Of a stretch of 22,679 nt of DNA, positions 7,850 through 14,020 are shown one piece after another. The translations under genes were made by a program, and so were the position numbers. The DNA comes from JBCBUE01 sp039818285 (lineage in GTDB: Bacteria > Planctomycetota > Phycisphaerae > Phycisphaerales > Phycisphaeraceae): NCBI GenBank assembly GCA_039818285.1, contig JBCBUE010000054.1, positions 1 through 22,679 of the forward strand, in the 5' to 3' direction. The first letter of the stretch is position 1; every line of letters starts with the position of its first letter. Under the pieces are notes generated by a model. The model searched no databases, was not told the DNA's origin, and saw nothing but the letters and a program-made list of their open reading frames with translations.

Positions 7850-8350
7850 CTACTCGTGGACCTCGATGATCTCGGCCTTGGGGGCGTGGGCCTTGTCGTC
7901 GCTCAGCTCGAGCGTCGCGACGGTGCAGCGGTCGTTCACCCAGCCGCAGCACTCGCCGGGGTTGAGGTACAGCACGCCGTCGCGGGTCTCGATCGACGGC
8001 TCGTGGTTGTGCCCGGAGATCACGACGTCGGCCCCGGCCACGTCGGCGGGCTTGAGCCAGTCGACGAAGTGGTGCATGACGACCGTGTGGCCGGCCAGGT
8101 CGAGGCGGACCGGGCCGTCGACGATCTGGGGCAGGACGGACTTGAGCCCGGCCTTCTCGCCGTCGTTGTTGCCGTAAATGACGTGGACCGGCGTGGCGAG
8201 CTGGCCGGGGGCGATCAGCTTGGCGGCGAAGGGGGCGACGAGGTCGCCGGCGTGGAGGACGGCGTCGACCTTGAGGCGGGTGAAGAGGGCGATCGCGCGG
8301 CGAAAGGTGGGCAGGCGGTCGTGCGTGTCGGAGATCACGCCCAGCAGCAT
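7850..8350 (-). CDS. YfcE/MJ0936-type metallophosphoesterase
   Basis: The product has 166 residues. The ATG at 8350 (MLLGVISDTHD) is preferred to the in-frame TTG nine bases upstream. All motifs of the calcineurin-like phosphoesterase fold are present: D-x-H in SDTHD, GDLV, GNND, a histidine pair MHHF, GHNHEP, and the NPGE typical of the YfcE subfamily. These residues bind two metal ions (often Mn) and hydrolyse phosphodiesters in the cytoplasm; the natural substrate of YfcE is not settled. The gene lies 117 bp upstream of carB on the same strand, and the TPR gene starts divergently 71 bp away. No Shine-Dalgarno is seen. Confidence 0.9.
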   Translation of the reverse strand: MLLGVISDTHDRLPTFRRAIALFTRLKVDAVLHAGDLVAPFAAKLIAPGQLATPVHVIYGNNDGEKAGLKSVLPQIVDGPVRLDLAGHTVVMHHFVDWLKPADVAGADVVISGHNHEPSIETRDGVLYLNPGECCGWVNDRCTVATLELSDDKAHAPKAEIIEVHE

Positions 8351-8409
8351 GGACGCCAAGTATGGCGATATCTGTCGTCTGGTTGCAAATCCGGGGCGCC
8401 CGGCGGGGG

Positions 8410-8415
8410 TATCTT
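8410..8415 (+). promoter_or_regulatory. -10 hexamer of a probable leaderless TPR gene
   Basis: TATCTT occupies positions -12 to -7 relative to the ATG at 8422, so transcription would begin at or next to the start codon. Confidence 0.45.
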
Positions 8416-8421
8416 GGCCGC

Positions 8422-8736
8422 ATGACCGCCCGCCTCGACCAGCTGCTCAAGCTCCACGCCGCCGACCCCGCCGACGCCGAGCTGTGCTACATGATCGGCC
8501 TCGAGCACGGCAAGGCCGGGGCCGTCGACGACGCACTCGCCTGGCTCGACAAGGCCCTCGCCGCCGATCCGGCGTTCGGCTACGCCTACTTCCAGAAGGG
8601 CAAGCACCTCATGGACATCGGCCGAGACGCCGACGCGGCCGACGCGCTCGACGCCGGCATCGCCGCGGCCCGCGAGGCGGGGGACGCCAAGGCGCTGGGG
8701 GAACTTCAGGAGCTGCGGGCGTCGATCGAGGGGTGA
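8422..8736 (+). CDS. Small TPR-repeat protein
   Basis: The product has 104 residues. The ATG at 8422 gives MTARLDQLLKLHAADPADAELCYMIG; the longer frame from 8362 adds an Arg/Gly-rich segment that covers the promoter region. It consists of about two and a half tetratricopeptide repeats, with the pattern GLEHGKAGAVDDALAWLDKALAADP then AYFQKGKHLMDIGRDADAADAL. TPR units form helical hairpins that bind other proteins. No signal peptide or enzyme domain is seen, so it is probably a small cytoplasmic adaptor. It is transcribed divergently from the phosphoesterase. A long inverted repeat begins five bases after its stop codon. Confidence 0.8.
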   Translation: MTARLDQLLKLHAADPADAELCYMIGLEHGKAGAVDDALAWLDKALAADPAFGYAYFQKGKHLMDIGRDADAADALDAGIAAAREAGDAKALGELQELRASIEG

Positions 8737-8740
8737 GATG

Positions 8741-8930
8741 ACCGCCAAGTCGCCAAGAGCGCCAAGAAGAACCGACGGATTCACCACGGAGGGCAAGAAG
8801 GCTTCAGAGATGAGTCGGCCCGCAAGATTGATTGCTCATGTTGTGGATCGCGAGGTCTACCCCGCTGGGTTCTCGACGCCGCTCTGTGATCTCCGTGGTC
8901 TCATCTCGGCGCTCTTGGCGACTTGGCGGT
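8741..8930. repeat. Intergenic palindromic repeat unit with 23-bp perfect arms
   Basis: The left arm at 8741-8763 (ACCGCCAAGTCGCCAAGAGC plus GCC) is the exact reverse complement of 8908-8930. An inner pair, ACCACGGAG at 8783-8791 and CTCCGTGGT at 8891-8899, is also perfect. GAGATGAG at 8807-8814 recurs inverted beside the right arm. The arms contain the short-period motif GCCAAG. It fills the gap between the TPR gene and the zinc-ribbon gene and encodes no transposase. It looks like a non-autonomous dispersed repeat able to form a long hairpin. Confidence 0.8.
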
Positions 8931-8958
8931 TTCAATCCGTTTGTTCAAGGGAATAGCC

Positions 8959-9690
8959 ATGCAAGCCCTCGTCTGCCGATCCTGCGGCGCCAACCTCCAT
9001 GCCGACGACGTGAACACCGCGATGGGCATCGCCAAGTGCCGGCACTGCGGCGCGGTATACGCGTTCGGCGCGGCGATGGGCGGCGGTGCGGCGAAGGCGG
9101 AGGGCGGCGAGCCCGGGCCGCGCGTCCGCGCCGAGGTCGAGAAGCCCTCCGGCTTCACCATCGAAGAAGACCCTTACCGCTTCCGCATCACCCAGCGCTG
9201 GCTGACCTGGAAGGTCATCCCCCTGGCCGTTTTCGCCGTCCTCTGGGACGGCTTTCTTGTGTTCTGGTACTTCATGGCCATCAACGCCATCCGCGACGGC
9301 GACGCGATGGCGTGGGTCATGGCGCTGTTCCCGGTCCTGCACCTCGCCGCCGGCGTCGTCATCACCTACGCCGTCATCGCCACCCTCTTCAACACCACCA
9401 CCATCGACGTCAACGACCGCGAGCTCTCGGTCCGCCACGGCCCGCTCTGGGTCCCGGGCAACAAGACCCTCCGGTCGCTGGACATCAAGCAGCTCTACTG
9501 CAAAACCAAGGTCAACAACGGCAAGAACGGCACCACGTTCAGCTATCAGCTGTTCGCCATCAAGAACGACGGCAAGGAAGAAAAACTCCTCACCAACCTC
9601 GATCAGCAGAGCCACGCGATCTACGTCGAGCAGCAGATCGAGCGCGTGATGGGGATCAAGGACGAGGCGGTGGCGGGGGAGAGCGTGTGA
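8959..9690 (+). CDS. Zinc-ribbon membrane protein of unknown function
   Basis: The product has 243 residues. ATG 8959 has AAGGGA at 8948-8953 upstream; a longer frame from 8923 starts inside the repeat and is rejected. Residues 5-35 form a zinc ribbon with two CxxC pairs (CRSCGANL and CRHCGAVY). Two hydrophobic segments follow, about residues 90-113 (VIPLAVFAVLWDGFLVFWYF) and 122-148 (MALFPVLHLAAGVVITYAVI). The C-terminal part (LFNTTTIDVNDRELSVRHGP) is soluble and resembles a bacterial PH-like domain in a membrane protein, though I hold that loosely. It is probably an inner-membrane protein with both ends in the cytoplasm. It converges on kdsC with 65 bp between. Confidence 0.75.
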   Translation: MQALVCRSCGANLHADDVNTAMGIAKCRHCGAVYAFGAAMGGGAAKAEGGEPGPRVRAEVEKPSGFTIEEDPYRFRITQRWLTWKVIPLAVFAVLWDGFLVFWYFMAINAIRDGDAMAWVMALFPVLHLAAGVVITYAVIATLFNTTTIDVNDRELSVRHGPLWVPGNKTLRSLDIKQLYCKTKVNNGKNGTTFSYQLFAIKNDGKEEKLLTNLDQQSHAIYVEQQIERVMGIKDEAVAGESV

Positions 9691-9752
9691 TGTTCGATGT
9701 GAAATGTTGAATGCTCAATGTCACGGCACATTGAACATCGCACATTTCACCT
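9690..9752. repeat. AT-rich inverted repeat between convergent genes
   Basis: GTGAAATGT at 9699-9707 pairs with ACATTTCAC at 9742-9750, and TCAATGT at 9715-9721 with ACATTGA at 9728-9734, giving a nested stem with a 6-base loop. It lies between the stop codons of two convergent genes and may act as a two-way terminator. The many short copies of ATGTT/GAATG suggest a dispersed intergenic repeat and not a simple terminator. Confidence 0.6.
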
Positions 9753-9755
9753 TTC

Positions 9756-10277
9756 TCACCGCTCGATGTACGTCGCCACCGTCGCGGCCCACGTGCCCTG
9801 GGCGCGCATGACGTGTTCGATGGCTTCGCGGATGGCGCCGTGCCCGCCGTGGCGTTGGGTGACGTAGGCGGCGCGGGCCTTGACCTCCTCGGCGGCGTTG
9901 GCGACGGCCATCGGGTAGCCGACGCGGGTCATCGCGGCGATGTCGAGGATGTCGTCGCCGAGGTAGGCCATGTCCAGCGGGTGGATGCTCGAGGCGTTCT
10001 GCAGGCGTTGGATGCCATCGCCCTTGTGGTCCATGCCCTGGGTGACGTAGTCGACGCCGAGCTGCTTCATGCGGTGCTCGACGGCCCCGGCGGTGCGGGC
10101 CGAGAGCACGGCGGTCTTGAGCCCGGCTTCGTGGGCGACGCGGACGCCGAACCCGTCGTGGGTGTGGAAGGCCTTGGACTCGTTGCCCTTGGCGTCGAGA
10201 TAGATCCGGCCGTCGGTGAAGACGCCGTCGACGTCGAAGACGAGCAGCTTGATGCGGGTGGGGTCGTGGACGGGCAT
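9756..10277 (-). CDS. kdsC: 3-deoxy-D-manno-octulosonate 8-phosphate phosphatase (KdsC-type HAD hydrolase)
   Basis: KdsC removes the phosphate from Kdo-8-phosphate, giving Kdo for lipopolysaccharide core synthesis. The product has 173 residues from ATG 10277, the usual KdsC length; the longer frame to 10415 only reads through a repeat. HAD motif I is FDVDGVFTDG (nucleophile D15, acid D17), followed by the KdsC-like region SKAFHTHDGFGVRVAHEAGL. Motif II lies in LSARTAG and motif III/IV in YLGDDILDI. With kdsD upstream on the same strand this gives two steps of the Kdo pathway. They are separated by a PEP-CTERM gene and a repeat, so they are probably not one simple operon. No Shine-Dalgarno is seen; CATCAT at -12 to -7 may be a -10 box. 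Confidence 0.9.
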   Translation of the reverse strand: MPVHDPTRIKLLVFDVDGVFTDGRIYLDAKGNESKAFHTHDGFGVRVAHEAGLKTAVLSARTAGAVEHRMKQLGVDYVTQGMDHKGDGIQRLQNASSIHPLDMAYLGDDILDIAAMTRVGYPMAVANAAEEVKARAAYVTQRHGGHGAIREAIEHVMRAQGTWAATVATYIER

Positions 10278-10544
10278 GGGGGGATGATGGCAGATGCGAG
10301 GGTTTTCAACACAGAGGGCTGCGAGAGGGCCACAGAGGTGGGAATGCTGGGTGCCACACCCTGACCCAACCGAAGGGCGGGCAGGGTGTGTGGACCGACC
10401 TTGTGTGTTCGGCACACCCTGCCCTGCGGGTCAGGGTGTGGCACCCGACTCAACCTTCTCGTGGGCTTCGGCTGCGCCTGCTAGCAAAGGAACGTCGCGA
10501 CCGAGCCGAGCGCGAGACGCCATCTTGATGATCGACCGACCAGA
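10278..10544. other. Intergenic region between kdsC and the PEP-CTERM gene
   Basis: These 267 bp contain CACAGAGG direct repeats near 10310-10340, then the nested palindromic element at 10349-10446, then about 100 bp in which I see nothing definite. A 6-bp inverted repeat (CCGACC at 10536-10541, GGTCGG at 10549-10554) straddles the PEP-CTERM stop codon but has no U-run after it. Confidence 0.5.
10349..10446. repeat. Nested double palindrome (98 bp)
   Basis: GGGTGCCACACCCTGACCC at 10349-10367 is the exact reverse complement of 10428-10446 (19 of 19). Inside, GGGCAGGGTGTG at 10379-10390 is the exact reverse complement of 10413-10424 (12 of 12). The arms share the GGGTGTG/CACACCC core, so the two palindromes are themselves related. 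There is no coding capacity. It looks like a dispersed, hairpin-forming intergenic element. Confidence 0.82.
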
Positions 10545-11195
10545 CTACGGTCGGCGGCGAATGCAGAGGCCAAGACCGAGGCTCAGCAAGGTCAGCGTGG
10601 CGGGCTCCGGGATGATCTGGAAGTTGTCGATGACGAAATCATCGCCCGCCGAGGTCTCAAGCGTCAGGCGGACCTCTTCGATCTCGCTGAAATCAAAGGA
10701 CGACGAGCTCGAGAATGCCGACAGCTCGTCAAAGACGACGGCGGTTGGCGCCGAAGTCACCAGGGATTGAGAGTTCGTTGCGGAGTTGGCGCTCGAGTCA
10801 ATCAACGTCAAGGTGAAATCGACTTCGATGGAGTCATCGACCAAGATCGCATCGATCGAGAAATTGGTACCGGTCGTGAATGGGCTGAGATCGATCGGCC
10901 AGGTCAGTTGATATTCAAGTTCAACGACCGTGGCTGCGATTCCCGTGTCGATTGCTATTCCTGATGGCGAGTTGCTAAACACGACGCTCGTGACGGTTGG
11001 GTCGGTGACGGTCACCACCCGAGTGGCGCCCGGCGGCAGCAGGGTTGTGTCGGTCAAGGCGTCGATGGATGGAGTGCCGTCGAATGAATAAGTGAGGTCG
11101 CTAAATCCATCGACTAAGCCAACGGCTTGAGCGGAGCTGGCAACACAAGCAAGAGCGAAGACAGCGGGTGCATAGCTAGCGTGCATGTATCTCAT
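10545..11195 (-). CDS. PEP-CTERM sorting-domain exported protein
   Basis: The product has 216 residues. The ATG at 11195 has GAGGAG (plus-strand CTCCTC at 11204-11209) eight bases upstream. An N-terminal signal peptide ends at about SSAQA (residues 20-24). The C-terminus reads IPEPATLTLLSLGLGLCIRRRP: a PEP motif, a hydrophobic helix and a basic end, which is the exosortase sorting signal. The middle is rich in Thr, Ser, Asp and beta-forming residues and lacks enzyme motifs; it may be a carbohydrate-binding-like beta-sandwich, but that is a guess. It is probably exported and then processed by an exosortase. It interrupts the kdsD-kdsC order and has a lower GC content than its neighbours. Confidence 0.85.
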   Translation of the reverse strand: MRYMHASYAPAVFALACVASSAQAVGLVDGFSDLTYSFDGTPSIDALTDTTLLPPGATRVVTVTDPTVTSVVFSNSPSGIAIDTGIAATVVELEYQLTWPIDLSPFTTGTNFSIDAILVDDSIEVDFTLTLIDSSANSATNSQSLVTSAPTAVVFDELSAFSSSSSFDFSEIEEVRLTLETSAGDDFVIDNFQIIPEPATLTLLSLGLGLCIRRRP

Positions 11196-11206
11196 CGGTT
11201 GTTCTC

Positions 11207-11227
11207 CTCAATTCCGGAATTATTGAG
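11207..11227 (-). promoter_or_regulatory. Leader hairpin overlapping the Shine-Dalgarno of the PEP-CTERM gene
   Basis: AATTCCGGAATT at 11210-11221 is a perfect 12-bp palindrome. With two extra bases on one side it extends to CTCAATTCCGG...TTGAG (11207-11227). In the mRNA the 3' side of this stem includes the first GAG of the GAGGAG ribosome site, so folding could hide the site. Confidence 0.35.
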
Positions 11228-11243
11228 TGGAAACTAATAACTC

Positions 11244-11279
11244 CGAAACAAGGGCCCGTAAGGATTGAGTTTTGTTTCG
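11244..11279. repeat. 8-bp inverted repeat between kdsD and the PEP-CTERM gene
   Basis: CGAAACAA at 11244-11251 and TTGTTTCG at 11272-11279 are exact reverse complements, 20 bases apart. It may be a transcript-end hairpin for kdsD or an operator for the next gene. No U-run follows on the minus strand. Confidence 0.35.
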
Positions 11280-11306
11280 ATTAGGGCTGTGAAAATTGTT
11301 TGGCCG

Positions 11307-12311
11307 TTAGCCCTCGACGACGCGCAACGCCACGAGGTCCTGCACGTCGATCAACCCCACCGGCTGCCCGCTATCGTTGACCACCGGGATTTCATCGATC
11401 CGCTTCTCGCGGATAAGACGGACGGCGTCGCGGACGACGGCGGTGTGTTGGAGGGTGGTGGGGGTGGTGGTCATCGCATGAGCGATGGGGAGGTCGAGGG
11501 CGGCGGGGTTGGTGAAGACCAACCGTCGGAGGTCGCCGTCGGTGAAGACGCCGGCGAGCAGGCCCTCGTCGTCGGTGACGAGCAGGGCGCCGGCGCGGCG
11601 GAGGGTCGGGTCGGTCGGCTGGGCGAGGGCGAAGGCGTCGCGGATGGGGGTGTGGTGGGGGATGAGGGGGAGGTTGTCGCCGACGCGGAAGCGCATGGCC
11701 TCGGTGACGGCCATGAGCTGTTTGCCGAGGTCGCCCTTGGGGTGGCGTTTGTGGAAGTCGTCGGCGGTGAAGCCGCGGCGTTCGGAGACGGCCAGGGCCA
11801 GGGCGTCGCCGAGGGCGAGCATGGCGGTGGTGGAGGCGGAGGGGGCGAGGTTGAGGGGGCAGGCTTCCTCGACGCGGCCGACGGGCAGCGTGTGGGTCGC
11901 GAGGCGGGCGAGGTCGCAATCGTCGGTGGAGGTGATGGCGACGACGGGCAGGTGGTCCTGGCGGAGGACGGCGGCGAGGTGGACGAGCTCGTCGGTGTTG
12001 CCGGAGTAGGAGAGGAGGATGGCGGCGTCGTGGGGGTGGAGGCGGCCGAGGTCGCCGTGCATGGCCTCGACGGCGTGCATGAAGTGGGCGGGGGTGCCGG
12101 TGGAGGCGAGGGTGGCGGCGAGCTTCTGGGCGATGATGCCGGACTTGCCGAGCCCGGCGACGACGGCCGAGCCGGGGAGGTTGGCCAGCAGGTCGACGGC
12201 GGCGTCGAAGGCGGGGGTGAGGCGGATGGCGCGGACGGCGTCGGCCTCGGCGGCGAGGACGCGCTGGGCGAGCTCGTGGGGCGGCGGGGTGTCGGCGGGG
12301 TGGTCGCTCAT
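11307..12311 (-). CDS. kdsD: Arabinose-5-phosphate isomerase (KdsD/KpsF family)
   Basis: KdsD converts ribulose 5-phosphate to arabinose 5-phosphate, the first precursor of Kdo in lipopolysaccharide. The product has 334 residues, normal for the family. An N-terminal SIS sugar-isomerase domain (about residues 30-200) shows VAGLGKSGIIAQKLA, SYSGNTDEL, APSASTTAMLALGDALA and the signature FHKRHPKGDLGK. Two CBS domains follow (about 205-334), with GVFTDGDLRR and IPVVNDSGQPVGLIDVQDL. kdsC lies downstream on the same strand after an intervening PEP-CTERM gene. The ATG at 12311 is only 24 bp from the divergent scpA start, with TATCTC at -13 to -8 and no Shine-Dalgarno, so its message probably has little or no leader. 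Confidence 0.93.
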   Translation of the reverse strand: MSDHPADTPPPHELAQRVLAAEADAVRAIRLTPAFDAAVDLLANLPGSAVVAGLGKSGIIAQKLAATLASTGTPAHFMHAVEAMHGDLGRLHPHDAAILLSYSGNTDELVHLAAVLRQDHLPVVAITSTDDCDLARLATHTLPVGRVEEACPLNLAPSASTTAMLALGDALALAVSERRGFTADDFHKRHPKGDLGKQLMAVTEAMRFRVGDNLPLIPHHTPIRDAFALAQPTDPTLRRAGALLVTDDEGLLAGVFTDGDLRRLVFTNPAALDLPIAHAMTTTPTTLQHTAVVRDAVRLIREKRIDEIPVVNDSGQPVGLIDVQDLVALRVVEG

Positions 12312-12318
12312 CGGTGGT

Positions 12319-12328
12319 GAGATAGGCT
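12319..12328. promoter_or_regulatory. Overlapping divergent -10 boxes of kdsD and scpA
   Basis: TAGGCT at 12323-12328 lies at -13 to -8 of scpA. On the other strand TATCTC (12324 to 12319) lies at -13 to -8 of kdsD. Both fit in the 24-bp gap, which leaves no room for conventional leaders. Confidence 0.45.
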
Positions 12329-12335
12329 AACGCCG

Positions 12336-13265
12336 ATGGCCACGGACGGACCGACGACAGGCGGGGTGGGGACGGGTGTGGGGGCGGGGGAGTACCGCAT
12401 CGAGCTGGACGCGTACGCGGGGCCGATGGACCTGCTGCTGTACCTGGTGAAGAAGGACGAGGTCTCGCTGTCCGACATCCCGATCGCCCGGCTGACCGAG
12501 CAGTACCTGGCGCACCTGCGGGTCATCGAGGCGATCGACGTGGATCGGGCGGGGGAATTCCTGGTGATGGCGGCGACGCTGCTGGAGATCAAGAGCCAGA
12601 TGATGGTGCCGATGATCGCCGAGCAGCAGGCGGCGATCCTGGCCCCGGAAGAGGGTGAAGAGCGAGCGGAGACGCAAGATGGCGAGGCGTCGGGCGAGCC
12701 GGCGGTCGACCCGCGGCGGGAGCTGGTCGAGCAGTTGCTGGCGTACAAGTCGTACCGCGACGCGGCGGACGCGCTGGCGCAGCGCGGCGAGGACTGGTCG
12801 CAGCGGACCCCCGCGGCGGCGCAGGCGTCGGCCGAGGCCGAGGAGGACGACGCGGCCCCGAAGGAGATCGAGCTCGACGACGCGCACGTGATGGACCTGT
12901 GCTCGGCGTTTGCCCGGCTATTGGACTCGATCGGCAACCCGTCGACGCACGCGGTCACGTACGACGACACGCCGATCTCGCTGCACGCCGAGGACGTGAT
13001 CGACCTGCTGCGGAACGCCGACGCCGGGCGGATGCGGCTGGCCGAGGTGTTCGCCGGGCGGACGGGCAAGAGCCAGATGATCGGCTTGTTCCTGGCGATG
13101 CTCGAGCTGGTGCGTCAGCGCAAGGTGCGCGTGGTGGTGGACGACGATCACACGGCCGGTTCGGCCGAGCTCATCGCGCTGGAGGTGACGCCGGAGGCGG
13201 AGTGGGTGGTGGACGGCGAGGAGCCGGGCGAGGCACCGAACGAAGCGGTCGTTGAGCCGGCTTAA
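12336..13265 (+). CDS. scpA: Segregation and condensation protein A
   Basis: ScpA is the kleisin that links SMC arms and, with ScpB, forms the SMC-ScpAB complex that compacts and segregates chromosomes. The product has 309 residues, longer than the usual 240-270. The N-terminal SMC-neck-binding part is clear: YAGPMDLLLYLVKKDEVSLS at about residues 27-46, then IPIARLTEQYLAHL and AGEFLVMAATLLEIKSQMMV. The middle (about 105-190) is acidic, Ala-rich and probably flexible, which explains the extra length. The end has the winged-helix pattern MIGLFLAMLELVRQRKVRVV, followed by a divergent tail. No scpB is nearby. The gene converges on the aquaporin gene with 15 bp between stop codons. Confidence 0.92.
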   Translation: MATDGPTTGGVGTGVGAGEYRIELDAYAGPMDLLLYLVKKDEVSLSDIPIARLTEQYLAHLRVIEAIDVDRAGEFLVMAATLLEIKSQMMVPMIAEQQAAILAPEEGEERAETQDGEASGEPAVDPRRELVEQLLAYKSYRDAADALAQRGEDWSQRTPAAAQASAEAEEDDAAPKEIELDDAHVMDLCSAFARLLDSIGNPSTHAVTYDDTPISLHAEDVIDLLRNADAGRMRLAEVFAGRTGKSQMIGLFLAMLELVRQRKVRVVVDDDHTAGSAELIALEVTPEAEWVVDGEEPGEAPNEAVVEPA

Positions 13266-13266
13266 G

Positions 13267-13294
13267 TCAGTCGGCGTCGGTCAGTCGGCGTCGG
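13267..13294. repeat. Tandem 14-bp duplication at the scpA/aquaporin junction
   Basis: TCAGTCGGCGTCGG occurs twice in direct succession (13267-13280 and 13281-13294). The right copy contains the stop codon of the minus-strand aquaporin gene; the left copy lies just after it. Confidence 0.8.
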
Positions 13295-13994
13295 TCGCGG
13301 ATGCCGGTCGCATGACGCGGTAGACGCCGACGGCGAGGACGGCGCCGAGGGTGGTGGCGACGAGGTAGACCCAGAGGGTGGACAGCGCGAGGGCGTCGGC
13401 GGAGACGAAGGCGGGGCCCAGCGATCGGGCGGGGTTCATGGAGGCGCGGCAGATGGGCCCGGCGAAGAGGGCCTCGAGGCCGACGGTCCCGCCGATGGCG
13501 ATGGCGGCGGTGATGCCTTTCTCCTTGGCGCCGGTGGAGACGCCGAGGATGACGAGCATGAGCAGGAAGGTGAGCAGCATCTCCAGCGTGAACAGCTGGA
13601 GGGTGTTGATGCCTTCGTGGGGGACGGTGGAGCCGAGGTCCGAGCCGTCGGGCACGGGGAAGATGAGGCGCAGGGCCAACGCGGCGGCGATGGCCCCGGC
13701 GAGCTGGGCGGCGAGGTAAGGGGGGACACGTCGGGTGGGGAATCGGCCGGCGACCCAGAAGGCGATGGTGACGGCGGGGTTGATGTGGCAACCGGAGATG
13801 TCGCCGAGGGCGTAGATCAGGGCCATGACGATCAGGCCCCAGACGACGCCGACGGTGACGTGGCCGACGACGCCGGCGGTGATGTCGTTGGAGATCATCG
13901 CCCCGCAGCCGGCGAAGACGAGGAAGAACGTGCCGATGAACTCGGCGGTGAGCAGGGGCGCCCAGCGTTCGGGAGTCGAGTCGTTACCCGCCAT
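13281..13994 (-). CDS. MIP-family channel, aquaglyceroporin/NIP-like
   Basis: The product has 237 residues from ATG 13994; the much longer open frame upstream is an antisense shadow of the TolC-like gene. It has six hydrophobic segments and both NPA boxes, HINPAVT and SMNPARSLGP. Aligning from the NPA boxes to E. coli AqpZ and GlpF, the selectivity-filter residues are Trp (20 before the first NPA), Ala (12 before the second), Ala (3 before it) and Arg (just after it). AqpZ has F-H-T-R and GlpF W-G-F-R. The W-A-A-R set is closest to plant NIP-type channels, so glycerol, urea or small neutral metalloid acids are more likely cargo than water alone. It follows the TolC-like gene by 26 bp on the same strand. 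Confidence 0.9.
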   Translation of the reverse strand: MAGNDSTPERWAPLLTAEFIGTFFLVFAGCGAMISNDITAGVVGHVTVGVVWGLIVMALIYALGDISGCHINPAVTIAFWVAGRFPTRRVPPYLAAQLAGAIAAALALRLIFPVPDGSDLGSTVPHEGINTLQLFTLEMLLTFLLMLVILGVSTGAKEKGITAAIAIGGTVGLEALFAGPICRASMNPARSLGPAFVSADALALSTLWVYLVATTLGAVLAVGVYRVMRPASATDAD

Positions 13995-14001
13995 GCGGCG
14001 G

Positions 14002-14007
14002 AGGGTA
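14002..14007 (-). promoter_or_regulatory. TANNNT hexamer before the aquaporin start
   Basis: TACCCT on the minus strand lies at -13 to -8 of the ATG at 13994. It fits the leaderless pattern seen at other starts here, although this gene may also be read through from the TolC-like gene. Confidence 0.3.
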
Positions 14008-14020
14008 CCCGACGCGGGGA

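Noticed and set aside
5882..8425. An 847-codon plus-strand frame opposite carB and the phosphoesterase
   Set aside because: It is antisense to two well-identified genes, rich in Val, Asp, Arg and Leu, with no domain pattern.
10278..10415. N-terminal extension of KdsC
   Set aside because: It reads through the palindromic repeat; starting at 10277 gives the normal length and places the HAD motif 14 residues from the start.
8741..10446. CRISPR array
   Set aside because: The repeats are inverted pairs of different families, not direct repeats with regular spacers, and no cas gene is present.
11265..12320. Plus-strand frame opposite kdsD
   Set aside because: Gly/Val/Glu shadow sequence; the minus strand carries clear SIS and CBS motifs.
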